Source: Spirochaetales bacterium (GTDB lineage: Bacteria > Spirochaetota > Spirochaetia > DSM-2461). Taken from it: a stretch of 50,262 bases of DNA. The notes under the pieces are model-generated. The model was not told where the DNA came from. It saw only the letters and a program-made list of their open reading frames with translations, and made no database searches. The translations under genes and the position numbers were made by a program. Of this stretch, positions 9,277 to 18,033 are shown in pieces (within the stretch, counting starts at the first letter, position 1; every line of letters begins with the position of its first letter). The DNA lies in contig JAKSCK010000260.1 of NCBI GenBank assembly GCA_022360655.1, positions 1 through 50,262 on the forward strand. The letters are read 5' to 3'.

Positions 9277-9310
9277 GAGAAAAGGGCTTCCATTCGGAAG
9301 CCCTTTTCTC
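9277..9310. terminator. Bidirectional terminator between glnN and trpA
   Basis: A perfect 15-bp stem GAGAAAAGGGCTTCC / GGAAGCCCTTTTCTC has a 4-nt loop and sits between two convergent genes. An ATCGACCCC motif (9246-9254) lies between the glnN stop and the hairpin. Confidence 0.88.
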
Positions 9311-9326
9311 TGGGAGAAGATGCAAA

Positions 9327-10085
9327 TTATTTCTGACCCAAGATGTGTGCGGCCGCATTTTGGGCCGCCATTCTTTCCTCACCAGGATGGGCCGCAACAG
9401 AAGAAACCAAAGCGGTTCCAGCCACAACGGCATCCACCAAGCCCTCCAGAATCTGAACCTGTGAATACTCACGGATACCAAAACCAGCCATCACCTGATG
9501 ACGCTCTCCTTCCCGTTGACGTAAGGCCCCCAGAAACTTTTTTTGCGCTTCATCCAGTTCGGTGTAGGCCCCTGTCACCCCGCGACGCAAGGCCACATAG
9601 AGCCATTGTGCTGGCTCATGAAGAATTTCTTGAAGCCGCTGCTCTGAAACATCCGTGACAAGAACTGGAACACCGGGACAACCCGCCGCTGCCGCCGCCG
9701 CAAAAAAACCCTCATCGGCTCCTGGGACCAAATCTGGAACAATGAGCCCCATCACTCCAGCCTGAGCCGCATCCTGGGTAAATCGTGTAATACCTCGGGC
9801 ATACACCAATCCGGCATAACTCATCACAAACAGAGGTACATCTGTGGCCTCCGTAATGCGCTTAGCCAAAGCAAAAGCCTCATCCACCCGAAATCCACCA
9901 GCCAGAGATTGTGCACAGGCTTTTTCAATCACCGGTCCATCGGCGCTCGGATCAGAATAGGGTATTTGCATTTCCAGAGCCGTGGCTCCTCCAGCCACCA
10001 AGCCCATGGCCACCTCAAATGAGGCCTCTAAACTGGGATAACCTGCAACAAAATGGGCCACAAGCCCTATGGAGTTCTTGCTCAC
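9327..10085 (-). CDS. trpA: Tryptophan synthase alpha subunit
   Basis: It cleaves indole-3-glycerol phosphate to indole, which is channelled to TrpB. The length of 252 aa is slightly short for the family (about 265). Catalytic Glu is in ALEMQIPYSDPSADGP and the second acid in the same motif. Loop GVTGAYTELD and the phosphate-binding end (MAGFGIRE) are present. The ATG overlaps the trpB stop by 4 nt (ATGA), so translation is probably coupled. It is the last gene of the trp operon, followed by the shared terminator. Confidence 0.96.
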   Translation of the reverse strand: MSKNSIGLVAHFVAGYPSLEASFEVAMGLVAGGATALEMQIPYSDPSADGPVIEKACAQSLAGGFRVDEAFALAKRITEATDVPLFVMSYAGLVYARGITRFTQDAAQAGVMGLIVPDLVPGADEGFFAAAAAAGCPGVPVLVTDVSEQRLQEILHEPAQWLYVALRRGVTGAYTELDEAQKKFLGALRQREGERHQVMAGFGIREYSQVQILEGLVDAVVAGTALVSSVAAHPGEERMAAQNAAAHILGQK

Positions 10086-11323
10086 TTCTGCCCCTCCTTC
10101 CTTGCCTCAAATCGCCTGGTCTCATCGGAAAGGAAATGCCCCCAAGTCTCTCCACCTAAAGCAGAACCGGTAATAAAGACATCTTTGTCCCCACGACCTG
10201 ACATATTCACCACCACCGACTTCCCAGGTCCTAGCTCACGGGCTATATGCAAGGCTGCGGCGGCCGCATGCGCAGACTCAAGAGCAAAAATTAATCCTTC
10301 ATGACGCGCAAAGAACTGCAAGGCTTCCAGAGCTTCATCATCTCGAATGGCTTGAAACTGAATCCGTCCACTTTGTCCTAAATGGGCCAACTGAGGACCA
10401 ATCCCTGGATAGTCCAGGCCCGCCGAAATGGAATGTGTGGCCTGAAGCTGGCCATCTTCATCGGTTAAGAACAGACTTTTATATCCTTGGGCTACTGCCT
10501 TTTGCCCCTCTCCATCCATACGTGCGGCATGGGCTCCAACACCTCTTCCTCGGCCTCCAGCCTCAGCACCAATGAGCAGAGGATGCACCTGATCAATCCA
10601 GGGAGAAAAGAATCCAATGGCATTGGAACCACCGCCCACACAGGCCACAAGAGCATCAGGCTGGAATTGGGCCTGAGCCGCCTGAATCTGAGTTTCCTTT
10701 CCAATCACGGATTGGAATTCCCGTACCATGTCTGGAAAAGGAGATGGCCCCAGTGCCGATCCCAACAGATAATGGGTATCCCCCCACCGCGCAGACCAAT
10801 CCCTCAATGCGGCATTAACAGCGTCTTTCAGCGTTTGCGAACCGGTCTCCACCGGCCGCACCTCTGCCCCATAAAGGGTCATCCAATGCACATTGGGCCG
10901 TTGACGACGAATGTCCTCTGCTCCCATAAAGACAACACATTCCAGCCCAAGGCGGGCACAAGCCGCCGCGGTGGCCACTCCATGCTGGCCGGCTCCTGTT
11001 TCAGCAATGATTCGGGTTTTCCCCATACGCTTGGCCAAAAGAGCCTGACCAATGGCGTTGTTGATTTTATGGGCACCTGTGTTGGCAAGCCCTTCCAACT
11101 TTACCCAAATATCTGCTCCTCCAGTGGCCTTTGAAGCTCGATGGGCCGGCATCAAGGGTGTGGGGCGGCCAATGTAATCTTGTCCAATATCCTGCAGCTC
11201 TTGGAGAAAAGAGGTATCGGAAAGAGCACTGGAGAAAGCCTGCTCTAATTCTTCCAGGGGCTGTTTGAGCACCTCGGCTACATATCGCCCACCATATTCA
11301 CCAAAGAATCCTGAATGGCTCAT
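10082..11323 (-). CDS. trpB: Tryptophan synthase beta subunit
   Basis: A PLP enzyme that condenses indole and serine to tryptophan. It has 413 aa, the usual TrpB1 length. PLP lysine is in NTGAHKINNA, followed by ETGAGQHGVATAAACARLG, the phosphate-binding GGGSNAIGFF, SISAGLDYPGIGPQ and NMSGRGDKD near the C-terminus. The stretch before the lysine motif reads KLEGLANTG where E. coli has KREDLLHGG, a mild divergence. It starts 3 nt after the trpCF stop and overlaps trpA by 4 nt. Confidence 0.97.
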   Translation of the reverse strand: MSHSGFFGEYGGRYVAEVLKQPLEELEQAFSSALSDTSFLQELQDIGQDYIGRPTPLMPAHRASKATGGADIWVKLEGLANTGAHKINNAIGQALLAKRMGKTRIIAETGAGQHGVATAAACARLGLECVVFMGAEDIRRQRPNVHWMTLYGAEVRPVETGSQTLKDAVNAALRDWSARWGDTHYLLGSALGPSPFPDMVREFQSVIGKETQIQAAQAQFQPDALVACVGGGSNAIGFFSPWIDQVHPLLIGAEAGGRGRGVGAHAARMDGEGQKAVAQGYKSLFLTDEDGQLQATHSISAGLDYPGIGPQLAHLGQSGRIQFQAIRDDEALEALQFFARHEGLIFALESAHAAAAALHIARELGPGKSVVVNMSGRGDKDVFITGSALGGETWGHFLSDETRRFEARKEGQK

Positions 11324-11326
11324 TGC

Positions 11327-12808
11327 TTACCTCTTCTCTTCACTCACTACAGAAATGTCATAGCCTTGGTGAGCGTGAAGAATGAACTGTTTCACTGCAT
11401 CTTCATTCTTCTTCCCTGGCTGGGATTCCACTCCACTCGACACATCCACCAATCCAGGTTTCCATCGATTCACAATGGCAGCCACATTCTCAGAATGGAG
11501 TCCACCGGCAATCCAAGGTTGGCGCCGTTGAGCAACGGCATCCAACAATTCTGCATCCACCTGACGTCCGGTCCCACCAGCCAATTCTGGGTGAAACGCA
11601 TCCACAAGAACACCAGGACTCCCTGCGGCATCCATCGCCTCTACCCCAACCACAGTACGAGGTCGAATGGCCTTGTAACCTGGATAAGAACGCACAAGAG
11701 AAGGGGCTTCGGAACCATGAAATTGAATCCAGTCCAACACCCCGTCATCCAGAAGTTCTTCCACATAAGAGGGCATGGGTTCATTGGCCTTGAGAGAAAT
11801 CACTCCTGTTTTGATACCTGGCAGATTCCGGCAATCTCGAAGGGCATCCAAACTCACCCGTCTTGGAGATTCTGCCAGAACAAATCCCAACAAATCCGCA
11901 CCATGGTGGAGAGCCATTTGGGCATCATGCACAGAGGTTAAACCGCAAATTTTCACCAAGGGACGTTGGGGCATGCATTGGTCATAAAGACGCTTCCAAA
12001 TGCCGTATTGCTTTTGAGCCTCTCCTTGCTTCAGCCAAGTCTTTGCAAACACAGAGGCCTGATCCGGATCCCGGGCCAAGGCTTCTCCAGCAAGAAATCC
12101 ATCAAAGCCACTCCCTCGAACAAACTGAACATCCGTTGCTTCTGAAAGCCCAGATTCATAGACCACAGAACAGGGCCAATCAATGGCTGCTCGCGTCTCT
12201 AAAGGAGAGAGAGGATCCACTGCAAACGTTCGTAAATCTCGACTATTGATGCCAACTAAGGAGGGTTTTAAAGCACGAATTCGTTCAACTTCCTGAACAT
12301 TGTGCACTTCGACAAGGCATTCTAAACCAAGAGCTTCTGCTCGCCGGTGCATCAACATCAAGACGGAAGGCTCCAATAAAGCTGCAATCAAAAGAATGGC
12401 ATCCGCTCCGGCCCTCCAACTCACATCTACATCTTCTTCATGAAGAAGGAAGTCCTTTCGTAGCACTGCAAGATTGGGATGGGCCGTTTTCACCTCTCTC
12501 AAATCGGCAAGAGAACCGCCAAAATGATCTTGCTCTGTCAGCACGCTCACCCGATGAAAACCAGCATCATGGTATTGTCTGGCAAGACTCACCGGCTCAA
12601 GCTCTGCGGCAATAGCCCCAGCAGAAGGGCTCCTTCTTTTTACTTCAGCAATGATGATGCTGTTTGTGCTTCCGTTATGGGTTGAGAAAGGCACCACAGG
12701 AACATCTCTTTGGGAGGGCAGAGATAATCCTTGAGCCGCTCCATTTTGATGAATCCGCGTCTGTCGTTGTTTGGCAATTTTTAGCAAGATATCTGGAGTC
12801 TCCATCAT
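11327..12808 (-). CDS. trpCF: Fused indole-3-glycerol-phosphate synthase / phosphoribosylanthranilate isomerase
   Basis: The product is 493 aa with two TIM barrels in one chain. The N-terminal IGPS domain (about 1-260) shows IIAEVKRRSPSAGAI, AVLRKDFLLHEEDV, VGINSRDLRTF, YESGLSE and GEALARD. The C-terminal PRAI domain (about 280-480) shows LVKICGLTS (catalytic Cys), LGFVLAESPRRV, VLVDAFHPELAGGTG (catalytic Asp), AGGLHSENV and VDVSSGVES. It carries out two consecutive-in-pathway steps in reversed domain order, the same order as the E. coli TrpC protein. It overlaps trpGD by 4 nt. Confidence 0.96.
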   Translation of the reverse strand: MMETPDILLKIAKQRQTRIHQNGAAQGLSLPSQRDVPVVPFSTHNGSTNSIIIAEVKRRSPSAGAIAAELEPVSLARQYHDAGFHRVSVLTEQDHFGGSLADLREVKTAHPNLAVLRKDFLLHEEDVDVSWRAGADAILLIAALLEPSVLMLMHRRAEALGLECLVEVHNVQEVERIRALKPSLVGINSRDLRTFAVDPLSPLETRAAIDWPCSVVYESGLSEATDVQFVRGSGFDGFLAGEALARDPDQASVFAKTWLKQGEAQKQYGIWKRLYDQCMPQRPLVKICGLTSVHDAQMALHHGADLLGFVLAESPRRVSLDALRDCRNLPGIKTGVISLKANEPMPSYVEELLDDGVLDWIQFHGSEAPSLVRSYPGYKAIRPRTVVGVEAMDAAGSPGVLVDAFHPELAGGTGRQVDAELLDAVAQRRQPWIAGGLHSENVAAIVNRWKPGLVDVSSGVESQPGKKNEDAVKQFILHAHQGYDISVVSEEKR

Positions 12809-14418
12809 TCGGTGAAACTCCCAGCTTGCCGGCGCAGTGCCTCAATGGTGGATGCCGTTGTTCCATCTTCTAAAGCGTGGCAGGCTTTGGTATAGCCTTC
12901 CGCTAAACTGTCCACAACTCCCGCCAATTCCAATGCTGCTCCAGCGTTCAAACACACAGCATCCCGTATGGCCTGAGGCCCATTACCTCGAATCAAATCC
13001 CGAGCAATTTGAGCATTATCCGCTCCATCTCCCCCAGCAAGATCCTTAATGGAGCAGGATTCGATACCAAGGGATTCAGGATTAAATACGTCTTCCTGCT
13101 CGGTTCCATCTTCATCTATGCGAACAATTTTGGTGGGAGTACAGGGAGAAATTTCATCCAATCCATCTTCTGATCGGACACACGCCACACGTTTTGCTCC
13201 CAACATTTTTGCCGCTCGAGCCATGGGTTTCAGCAAAGAATCGTCATAAACTCCAATGAGGCGATAAGAAGCACCTGCAGGATTGGCCAGAGGCCCCAAA
13301 CAATTCATCAGAGTTCGTACACCTAAGGCTTTGCGAGGGGCAGCAGCATGACGCATGGCAAGATGGAATCGTGGGGCTGCCATGTACCCAAATCCATGTT
13401 CATCAACACTGGCAGTAACAGCATCTGAATCGCCATTCACATTCACTCCAAGGGCCGCTAAAAAATCCGTACTCCCTGATTTGGAACTCACAGCACGATT
13501 CCCATGTTTGGCCACTTTAGCCCCGCAGGATGCAGCAACAATGGCGGCCATAGAAGAAATATTGAAGCTTCCGCTTCCATCACCCCCGGTTCCGCAGGTA
13601 TCAACAGCATCCATACCAAGAGAGACTGGACGGCATTTTTCCACAAGAACGGATGCACATCCTGCCAGTTCCTCTTCATCCACACCACGTGCGGCCAAGG
13701 CTGCTAACATACCAGCCACATAGGCATCATCCAGAGCGCCATCCGTCAGCTCATCCATGAAGTACGCCGCTTCATCCCGCCCAAGAGTTCCCCCTGCCAA
13801 CACACGTTTCAATAAGTCCGTACGTTCAAGGGGTTCGCGTTTCCATCGCAAAAAGTTTAAAAGAAGCCGCTCTCCCCCTTCACTTCCAATCGATTCAGGA
13901 TGAAATTGCACCCCTTCAAGTGGAAGAGTTTTATGACGCAAGCCCATGATTTCTCCATCCTCAGAATAGGCACTGACTTCAAAATCTGGGGGGACGGAAG
14001 AGGGATCCACGGCCAAAGAGTGATAACGGGTAAAAACAGATGGATTGGGCAAATTCCGAAACACACCTTTCCCATCATGGGAAATGGGTTCTGTTTTTCC
14101 ATGAACAATATTCTTGGCCTGAACAATGCGGCCGCCAAAGGCTTCCGCAAGAGCTTGGTGTCCAAGACAAACCCCTAAAATGGGAATTTTGCTGGAAAAA
14201 TGTTGAATCGCTTTGATGGAAATTCCCGCATCAGAAGGCGTTCCAGGACCAGGAGAAATGATGAGCCGTTCTGGATTCATGGCCTCAATCTCTTCGAGTG
14301 TCACTTCATCATGGCGCACAACTTTGATGCTTCCAGCAGAACGTTCCTCTAGAAGACGAGTCATCATCTGATAGATGTTGTAGGTAAAAGAATCGTAGTT
14401 ATCAATGAGAACAATCAC
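12805..14418 (-). CDS. trpGD: Fused anthranilate synthase glutaminase / anthranilate phosphoribosyltransferase
   Basis: The product is 537 aa. The TrpG domain (about 1-190) has IDNYDSFTYN, ISPGPGTPSDAG, the nucleophile motif GVCLGHQALAEAFGG and the His-Glu pair in GVQFHPESIGSEGG. It supplies ammonia to TrpE. The TrpD domain (about 200-537) has the N-terminal helical part (LGRDEAAYFMDELTDGAL), DTCGTGGDGSGSFNISS, KHGNRAVSSKSGSTD and NCLGPLANPA, which bind PRPP and anthranilate. The same fusion occurs in E. coli trpD. It overlaps both neighbours by 4 nt. Confidence 0.96.
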   Translation of the reverse strand: MIVLIDNYDSFTYNIYQMMTRLLEERSAGSIKVVRHDEVTLEEIEAMNPERLIISPGPGTPSDAGISIKAIQHFSSKIPILGVCLGHQALAEAFGGRIVQAKNIVHGKTEPISHDGKGVFRNLPNPSVFTRYHSLAVDPSSVPPDFEVSAYSEDGEIMGLRHKTLPLEGVQFHPESIGSEGGERLLLNFLRWKREPLERTDLLKRVLAGGTLGRDEAAYFMDELTDGALDDAYVAGMLAALAARGVDEEELAGCASVLVEKCRPVSLGMDAVDTCGTGGDGSGSFNISSMAAIVAASCGAKVAKHGNRAVSSKSGSTDFLAALGVNVNGDSDAVTASVDEHGFGYMAAPRFHLAMRHAAAPRKALGVRTLMNCLGPLANPAGASYRLIGVYDDSLLKPMARAAKMLGAKRVACVRSEDGLDEISPCTPTKIVRIDEDGTEQEDVFNPESLGIESCSIKDLAGGDGADNAQIARDLIRGNGPQAIRDAVCLNAGAALELAGVVDSLAEGYTKACHALEDGTTASTIEALRRQAGSFTE

Positions 14419-15812
14419 TGGCGAACCTCCACTCCAACGGCCAGGGCCATCGCTCTCAGTTTTTCATCCGTTTCTTCCAGTTCACGCTCTGGATTGGAAT
14501 CAAAAACCACACCGGCTCCCGCTTGAAGAATGAGACGATTCTCCTTTTTTAAGGCACTGCGAATAACAATGCAGGAATCAAAATTTTCATCAGGTTCCAA
14601 ATATCCAACAAGTCCAGCGTAGAACGACCGCGGGAACTTCTCGAGTTTGGAGATGGTATTGATGGCCTGAATTTTCGGCGCACCCGAGACCGTTCCCGCG
14701 GGAAATGTGGCCCGAACAGCATCTGCAGCTGTTTTACCAGAGGCAAGAGTTCCTTCCACTCGACTCACAATGTGCATCACCTGGGAAAACTTCTCCACAC
14801 CCATCATTTCGCTCACATTCACAGAACCAGGAACACAAACTCGTCCTAAATCATTCCGTGCTAAATCCACCAGCATCAAATGCTCCGCTCTCTCCTTTTC
14901 ATCTCCAAGCAAATCCTTGGCAAGCGTCTCATCCTCAGCAGCGGTTTTCCCTCGGCGACGAGTCCCTGCAATGGGCCTAACGACAGCTTTCCCATGACGC
15001 ACCGTCACCTGAGCTTCAGGAGAAGCCCCAAACAACTGAAAGTTTCCAAAATCGAGATAAAACATGTATGGCGATGGGTTTTGACTTCGGAGAATTCGAT
15101 AAGCCTCAAGAGAAGGCATTTCTGTTGCAATTTCCACCCGCCGTGAAGGAACGGCTTGAAGGAGATTTCCTTTAACCACTTCACCACGTATTCGAGAAAC
15201 CGCCATTTTGTAAGACTCTCGTTCCTCCCGAGAAGAAGCAACAATGGCTGGATAAGTTCCAGGTTGATCCACCATGTGGTTGAAATCCAAATCATTGATG
15301 CGCTTTTCTACTCGATCAAGAGCCGTTTCCAGAGGGATATCATCTCCCCCCCCATAGTTCACACCAATGAGATGAATCCGATCTGTATGATGATCAAAGA
15401 CGGCAAAAACATGCCCAAAAAGAAAACACGCAAGGGGTAATTCCAGGGGATCTGTGCGCTTCGCAATTTTGACTGAGTCACAAAATTGAGCAAACTCAAA
15501 GGAAAGATAGCCCACACCCCCCACAGGAAATGGCACTTCCAAGGACTCAAAACCCGAGGCTATTTTCTCCATTTCATCAAGCACATCAGAAGAGCTCAGT
15601 TCCCGACGTTCCCCTTGTCGTAAAAGAAAAATCCCTTCCTCTTCTTGAACAATTCGAAAAGCCTCTTCAAGGAGAAGAATGGAATATCGTGACCGACCTC
15701 CAGCCGTTGCCGCTGATTCTAGAATGGCCCGTGCACCCAGCTTTCTCGCCAGAGCAAAAGGGGTGTGATTCTCCCCCATTAAAGTCCTATGGACCACACG
15801 CTTTGAATCCAT
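14415..15812 (-). CDS. trpE: Anthranilate synthase component I
   Basis: It converts chorismate and ammonia to anthranilate, the committed step of tryptophan synthesis. It has 465 aa. An N-terminal AILESA stretch corresponds to the tryptophan feedback site (LLES in other TrpE). The chorismate-binding domain has FGASPEAQV, RPIAGTRRRGKT, HLMLVDLARNDLGRV, FPAGTVSGAPKIQAI and AGAGVVFDSNPERE. It is the first gene of the operon; GGGAGAAA precedes the ATG by about 7 nt. The leader DNA shows neither a T-box nor a run of Trp codons. A dyad ATACA-CCA-TGTAT lies 35-47 bp upstream of the start (15847-15859). Confidence 0.96.
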   Translation of the reverse strand: MDSKRVVHRTLMGENHTPFALARKLGARAILESAATAGGRSRYSILLLEEAFRIVQEEEGIFLLRQGERRELSSSDVLDEMEKIASGFESLEVPFPVGGVGYLSFEFAQFCDSVKIAKRTDPLELPLACFLFGHVFAVFDHHTDRIHLIGVNYGGGDDIPLETALDRVEKRINDLDFNHMVDQPGTYPAIVASSREERESYKMAVSRIRGEVVKGNLLQAVPSRRVEIATEMPSLEAYRILRSQNPSPYMFYLDFGNFQLFGASPEAQVTVRHGKAVVRPIAGTRRRGKTAAEDETLAKDLLGDEKERAEHLMLVDLARNDLGRVCVPGSVNVSEMMGVEKFSQVMHIVSRVEGTLASGKTAADAVRATFPAGTVSGAPKIQAINTISKLEKFPRSFYAGLVGYLEPDENFDSCIVIRSALKKENRLILQAGAGVVFDSNPERELEETDEKLRAMALAVGVEVRQ

Positions 15813-16307
15813 GTCTTTCTCCCAACTTGAGTGTTTCTACTCATAGATACACCATGTATTCAGACGTTTCTTCTCATAAAAGTCAAGAAGTTCAGAGAGG
15901 AGAAGTCAACGAGAAGAAGGTTTTTCTCCCTATTGCCTTCAGAAAAGAGAGACTATTGGGCATTCCTTCCATGAGTCCTTATTCATTTGAAGTCGGAAAG
16001 TAAGAGACTTTTCTCTGTTCGTGATTTATTGAACCATTACGCATTTCTTTAAGCAAAATTTACCCAATTAATCATCATTTCTCCAAAAAGGTGAGAAATG
16101 ACTCACTATGAACTGCAACAAACTTGGTCAATTTTTGGCAATATTGAGAAAGAGGTGAGCAATTATTGCCCATAATTTTGCTCTAGATTATCCCTAGGTA
16201 ATGTAGAAATGCAGTTCCCCAGGTGCTTATGGCACTTTTTTGCCACAATACTTGCCCAAGAGGCCATGTCATGCCACAGTATGAAGACGCGTAAAAAAGG
16301 AGAAAAC
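15813..16307. other. Divergent regulatory region between trpE and the ABC-importer operon
   Basis: This is 495 bp without a gene. Seen on reading: the TACA-N3-TGTA dyad at 15847-15859, an inverted repeat TTCTTCTC...GAGAAGAA in the trpE leader (about 15875-15930), dyads around 16140-16170 (GCAATTATTGC and CAATATTG), and TGGCA-CTTTTT-TGCCA at 16230-16245 upstream of the binding-protein gene. No consensus sigma-70 promoter was clear in either direction. Confidence 0.5.
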
Positions 16308-17909
16308 ATGAAGAAAACGTTACTGCTCGTTCTCGCATTTGTATCCATGGCGGGCATGGCCTTTGCCAACGGCGAGGCAGATTCCGCTTCCGGTGCATCC
16401 GGCCATGATGGAAAAATGGGCGGTGTTCTTGTCTTTGGCCGCTCCGGTGATTCGGTGAGCCTTGATCCCGGTCGGGAAACCGACGGTGAATCCTTCTACG
16501 CCACCCACCAGATTTTTGACACCCTGGTTGAGTTCCAGACTGGAACCACAGAAGTTGTTCCCGCTCTGGCAACAAGCTGGGACGTTTCAGAGGATGGTTT
16601 AACCTACACCTTCCACCTTCGTGAAGGCGTTAAATTCCATGATGGTACTCCTTTTAATGCGGATGCCGTTGTATTCTCACTTGATCGTCAGCTTTCCGAA
16701 AATCATCCCTATTATGATTATGGTCCCTGGAAATATTGGACCAACTACATGGGCATGAGTGACATTGTTGAGAGCATCACTGCAACCGATGACATGACGG
16801 TTGTGTTCCAACTTCAGAAAGTAGAAGCTCCTTTCATTGCCAACCTGGCCATGGATTTCGCTGGCATCGTCTCTCCCACCGCATTTAAAGCCGATCCTGA
16901 AGGCTTTGCCTCCAATCCTGTGGGAACTGGTCCCTTCAAGTTTGTCAGCTGGACCAAAGATTCGGACATTGTCTTAGACCGCAATGAAGACTACTGGGAA
17001 CCTGTTTACCTTGACCGGGTCATTCTCAAAGTCATCCCCGATGCCACCGCTCGTGGTTTGGCTCTCATCAAGGGTGAAGTGGACCTGATTGACTTCCCTG
17101 CAGCAGAAGACCTGGAAAAACTTGGTGCTGATCCTGAGATTCAGCTCATTCAGCAGGCTGGTTTGAATGTGGGTTACTTGGCCCTCAACAATGACAAAAA
17201 GCCCTATGATGACAAGCGCGTTCGCCAGGCCATGAACTATGCCATTGATCGCTCTGAAATCATTGAGGCTGTTTATGGCAGCGCTGGTCAGGAAGCTGTG
17301 AATCCCATTCCTCCCATCATGTGGGGATACAATGAGGACATTGAGCCCTATCCTTATGATCCTGCAAAGGCCAAGGAACTTCTTGCCGCTGCTGGTTATG
17401 CTGATGGTTTCAAGACTGAAATCTGGGCCATGCCTGTGTCTCGCCCCTACAACCCCGATGCCCGCAAGATTGCAGAAATCATGCAGGCTCAGTTGGCCAA
17501 GGTGAACATTGAGGTTGAAATCATTTCCTACGAATGGGGTACCTATCTGGACAAAACCGACACTGGTGAGCACCAGGCTGCCATGTTGGGATGGACCGGT
17601 GACAACGGTGATCCAGATAACTTCCTCTGGCTTCTTCTCTCAGCACCTGCCGCAGAACCCCCAGCAGGAAACATTGCCTTCTGGCGCAATGATGAGTTCA
17701 CTGCTCTCTGTAAGGAAGCCAAAGAAACCGCGGATCATGAACGACGCGTTGAGCTGTATTTGCAAGCCCAGGAAATCTTCTTTGAAGAGGCTCCTTGGGT
17801 CACCATTGCTCACTCTGTAGTGACTGTTCCTGCTCGCAACACTGTCAAAGACTTCAAGATTTCCCCCACCGGAACTCGCGTCTTCAAACAGGTTTGGTTG
17901 GAAAAATAA
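16308..17909 (+). CDS. Peptide/dipeptide-type ABC transporter solute-binding protein
   Basis: The product is 533 aa, SBP family 5 (DppA/OppA-like). The signal peptide MKKTLLLVLAFVSMAGMAFA is cleaved before NGEADS, with no lipobox. The body shows the family features SVSLDPGRETDGESF, LVEFQTGTTEVVPALATSW, YTFHLREGVKFHDGTPFNADAV, the PVGTGPFKFVSW turn and RQAMNYAIDRSEI. I chose the ATG at 16308, with AAGGAG 5 nt before it, over frames starting as early as 16209. It should capture di- or oligopeptides, or a related solute, in the periplasm and deliver it to the permeases encoded downstream. Two strong hairpins after the gene suggest it is made in excess over them. Confidence 0.93.
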   Translation: MKKTLLLVLAFVSMAGMAFANGEADSASGASGHDGKMGGVLVFGRSGDSVSLDPGRETDGESFYATHQIFDTLVEFQTGTTEVVPALATSWDVSEDGLTYTFHLREGVKFHDGTPFNADAVVFSLDRQLSENHPYYDYGPWKYWTNYMGMSDIVESITATDDMTVVFQLQKVEAPFIANLAMDFAGIVSPTAFKADPEGFASNPVGTGPFKFVSWTKDSDIVLDRNEDYWEPVYLDRVILKVIPDATARGLALIKGEVDLIDFPAAEDLEKLGADPEIQLIQQAGLNVGYLALNNDKKPYDDKRVRQAMNYAIDRSEIIEAVYGSAGQEAVNPIPPIMWGYNEDIEPYPYDPAKAKELLAAAGYADGFKTEIWAMPVSRPYNPDARKIAEIMQAQLAKVNIEVEIISYEWGTYLDKTDTGEHQAAMLGWTGDNGDPDNFLWLLLSAPAAEPPAGNIAFWRNDEFTALCKEAKETADHERRVELYLQAQEIFFEEAPWVTIAHSVVTVPARNTVKDFKISPTGTRVFKQVWLEK

Positions 17910-17920
17910 TTTGTGACGCT

Positions 17921-17947
17921 CAATTCGCTGCTACGTGCAGCGAATTG
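17921..17947. terminator. Hairpin 1 after the binding-protein gene
   Basis: A perfect 11-bp stem CAATTCGCTGC / GCAGCGAATTG with a 5-nt loop starts 11 nt after the stop codon and has no T-tract. It is more likely an mRNA-stabilising structure than a terminator. Confidence 0.65.
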
Positions 17948-17964
17948 GTCGATTCGAACAGACC

Positions 17965-17995
17965 AAACCGGCCCGTCTTCCTGACGGGCCGGTTT
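17965..17995. terminator. Hairpin 2, partial terminator inside the ABC operon
   Basis: A perfect 13-bp GC-rich stem AAACCGGCCCGTC / GACGGGCCGGTTT ends in four Ts (17993-17996). It stands 39 nt before the permease start. It probably lowers read-through from the binding-protein gene into the permease genes. Confidence 0.75.
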
Positions 17996-18033
17996 TAGCT
18001 CTAGCATCCCTGCTGGGGCGGGAACCATCGTTT

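Noticed and set aside
10487..11134. 215-codon plus-strand frame opposite trpB
   Set aside because: trpB on the minus strand is intact with all motifs; the plus frame has no recognisable domain.
16230..16243. Sigma-54-like TGGCAC...TTGC before the ABC binding-protein gene
   Set aside because: The spacing between GG and GC is 9, not the required 10, so it probably does not function as a sigma-54 promoter. The sequence is also a TGGCA-N6-TGCCA dyad.
15813..16307. Trp leader peptide, T-box or TRAP-type attenuator before trpE
   Set aside because: No run of Trp codons, no T-box AGGGTGG-type sequence and no regular series of GAG/TAG triplets was seen on the minus strand.
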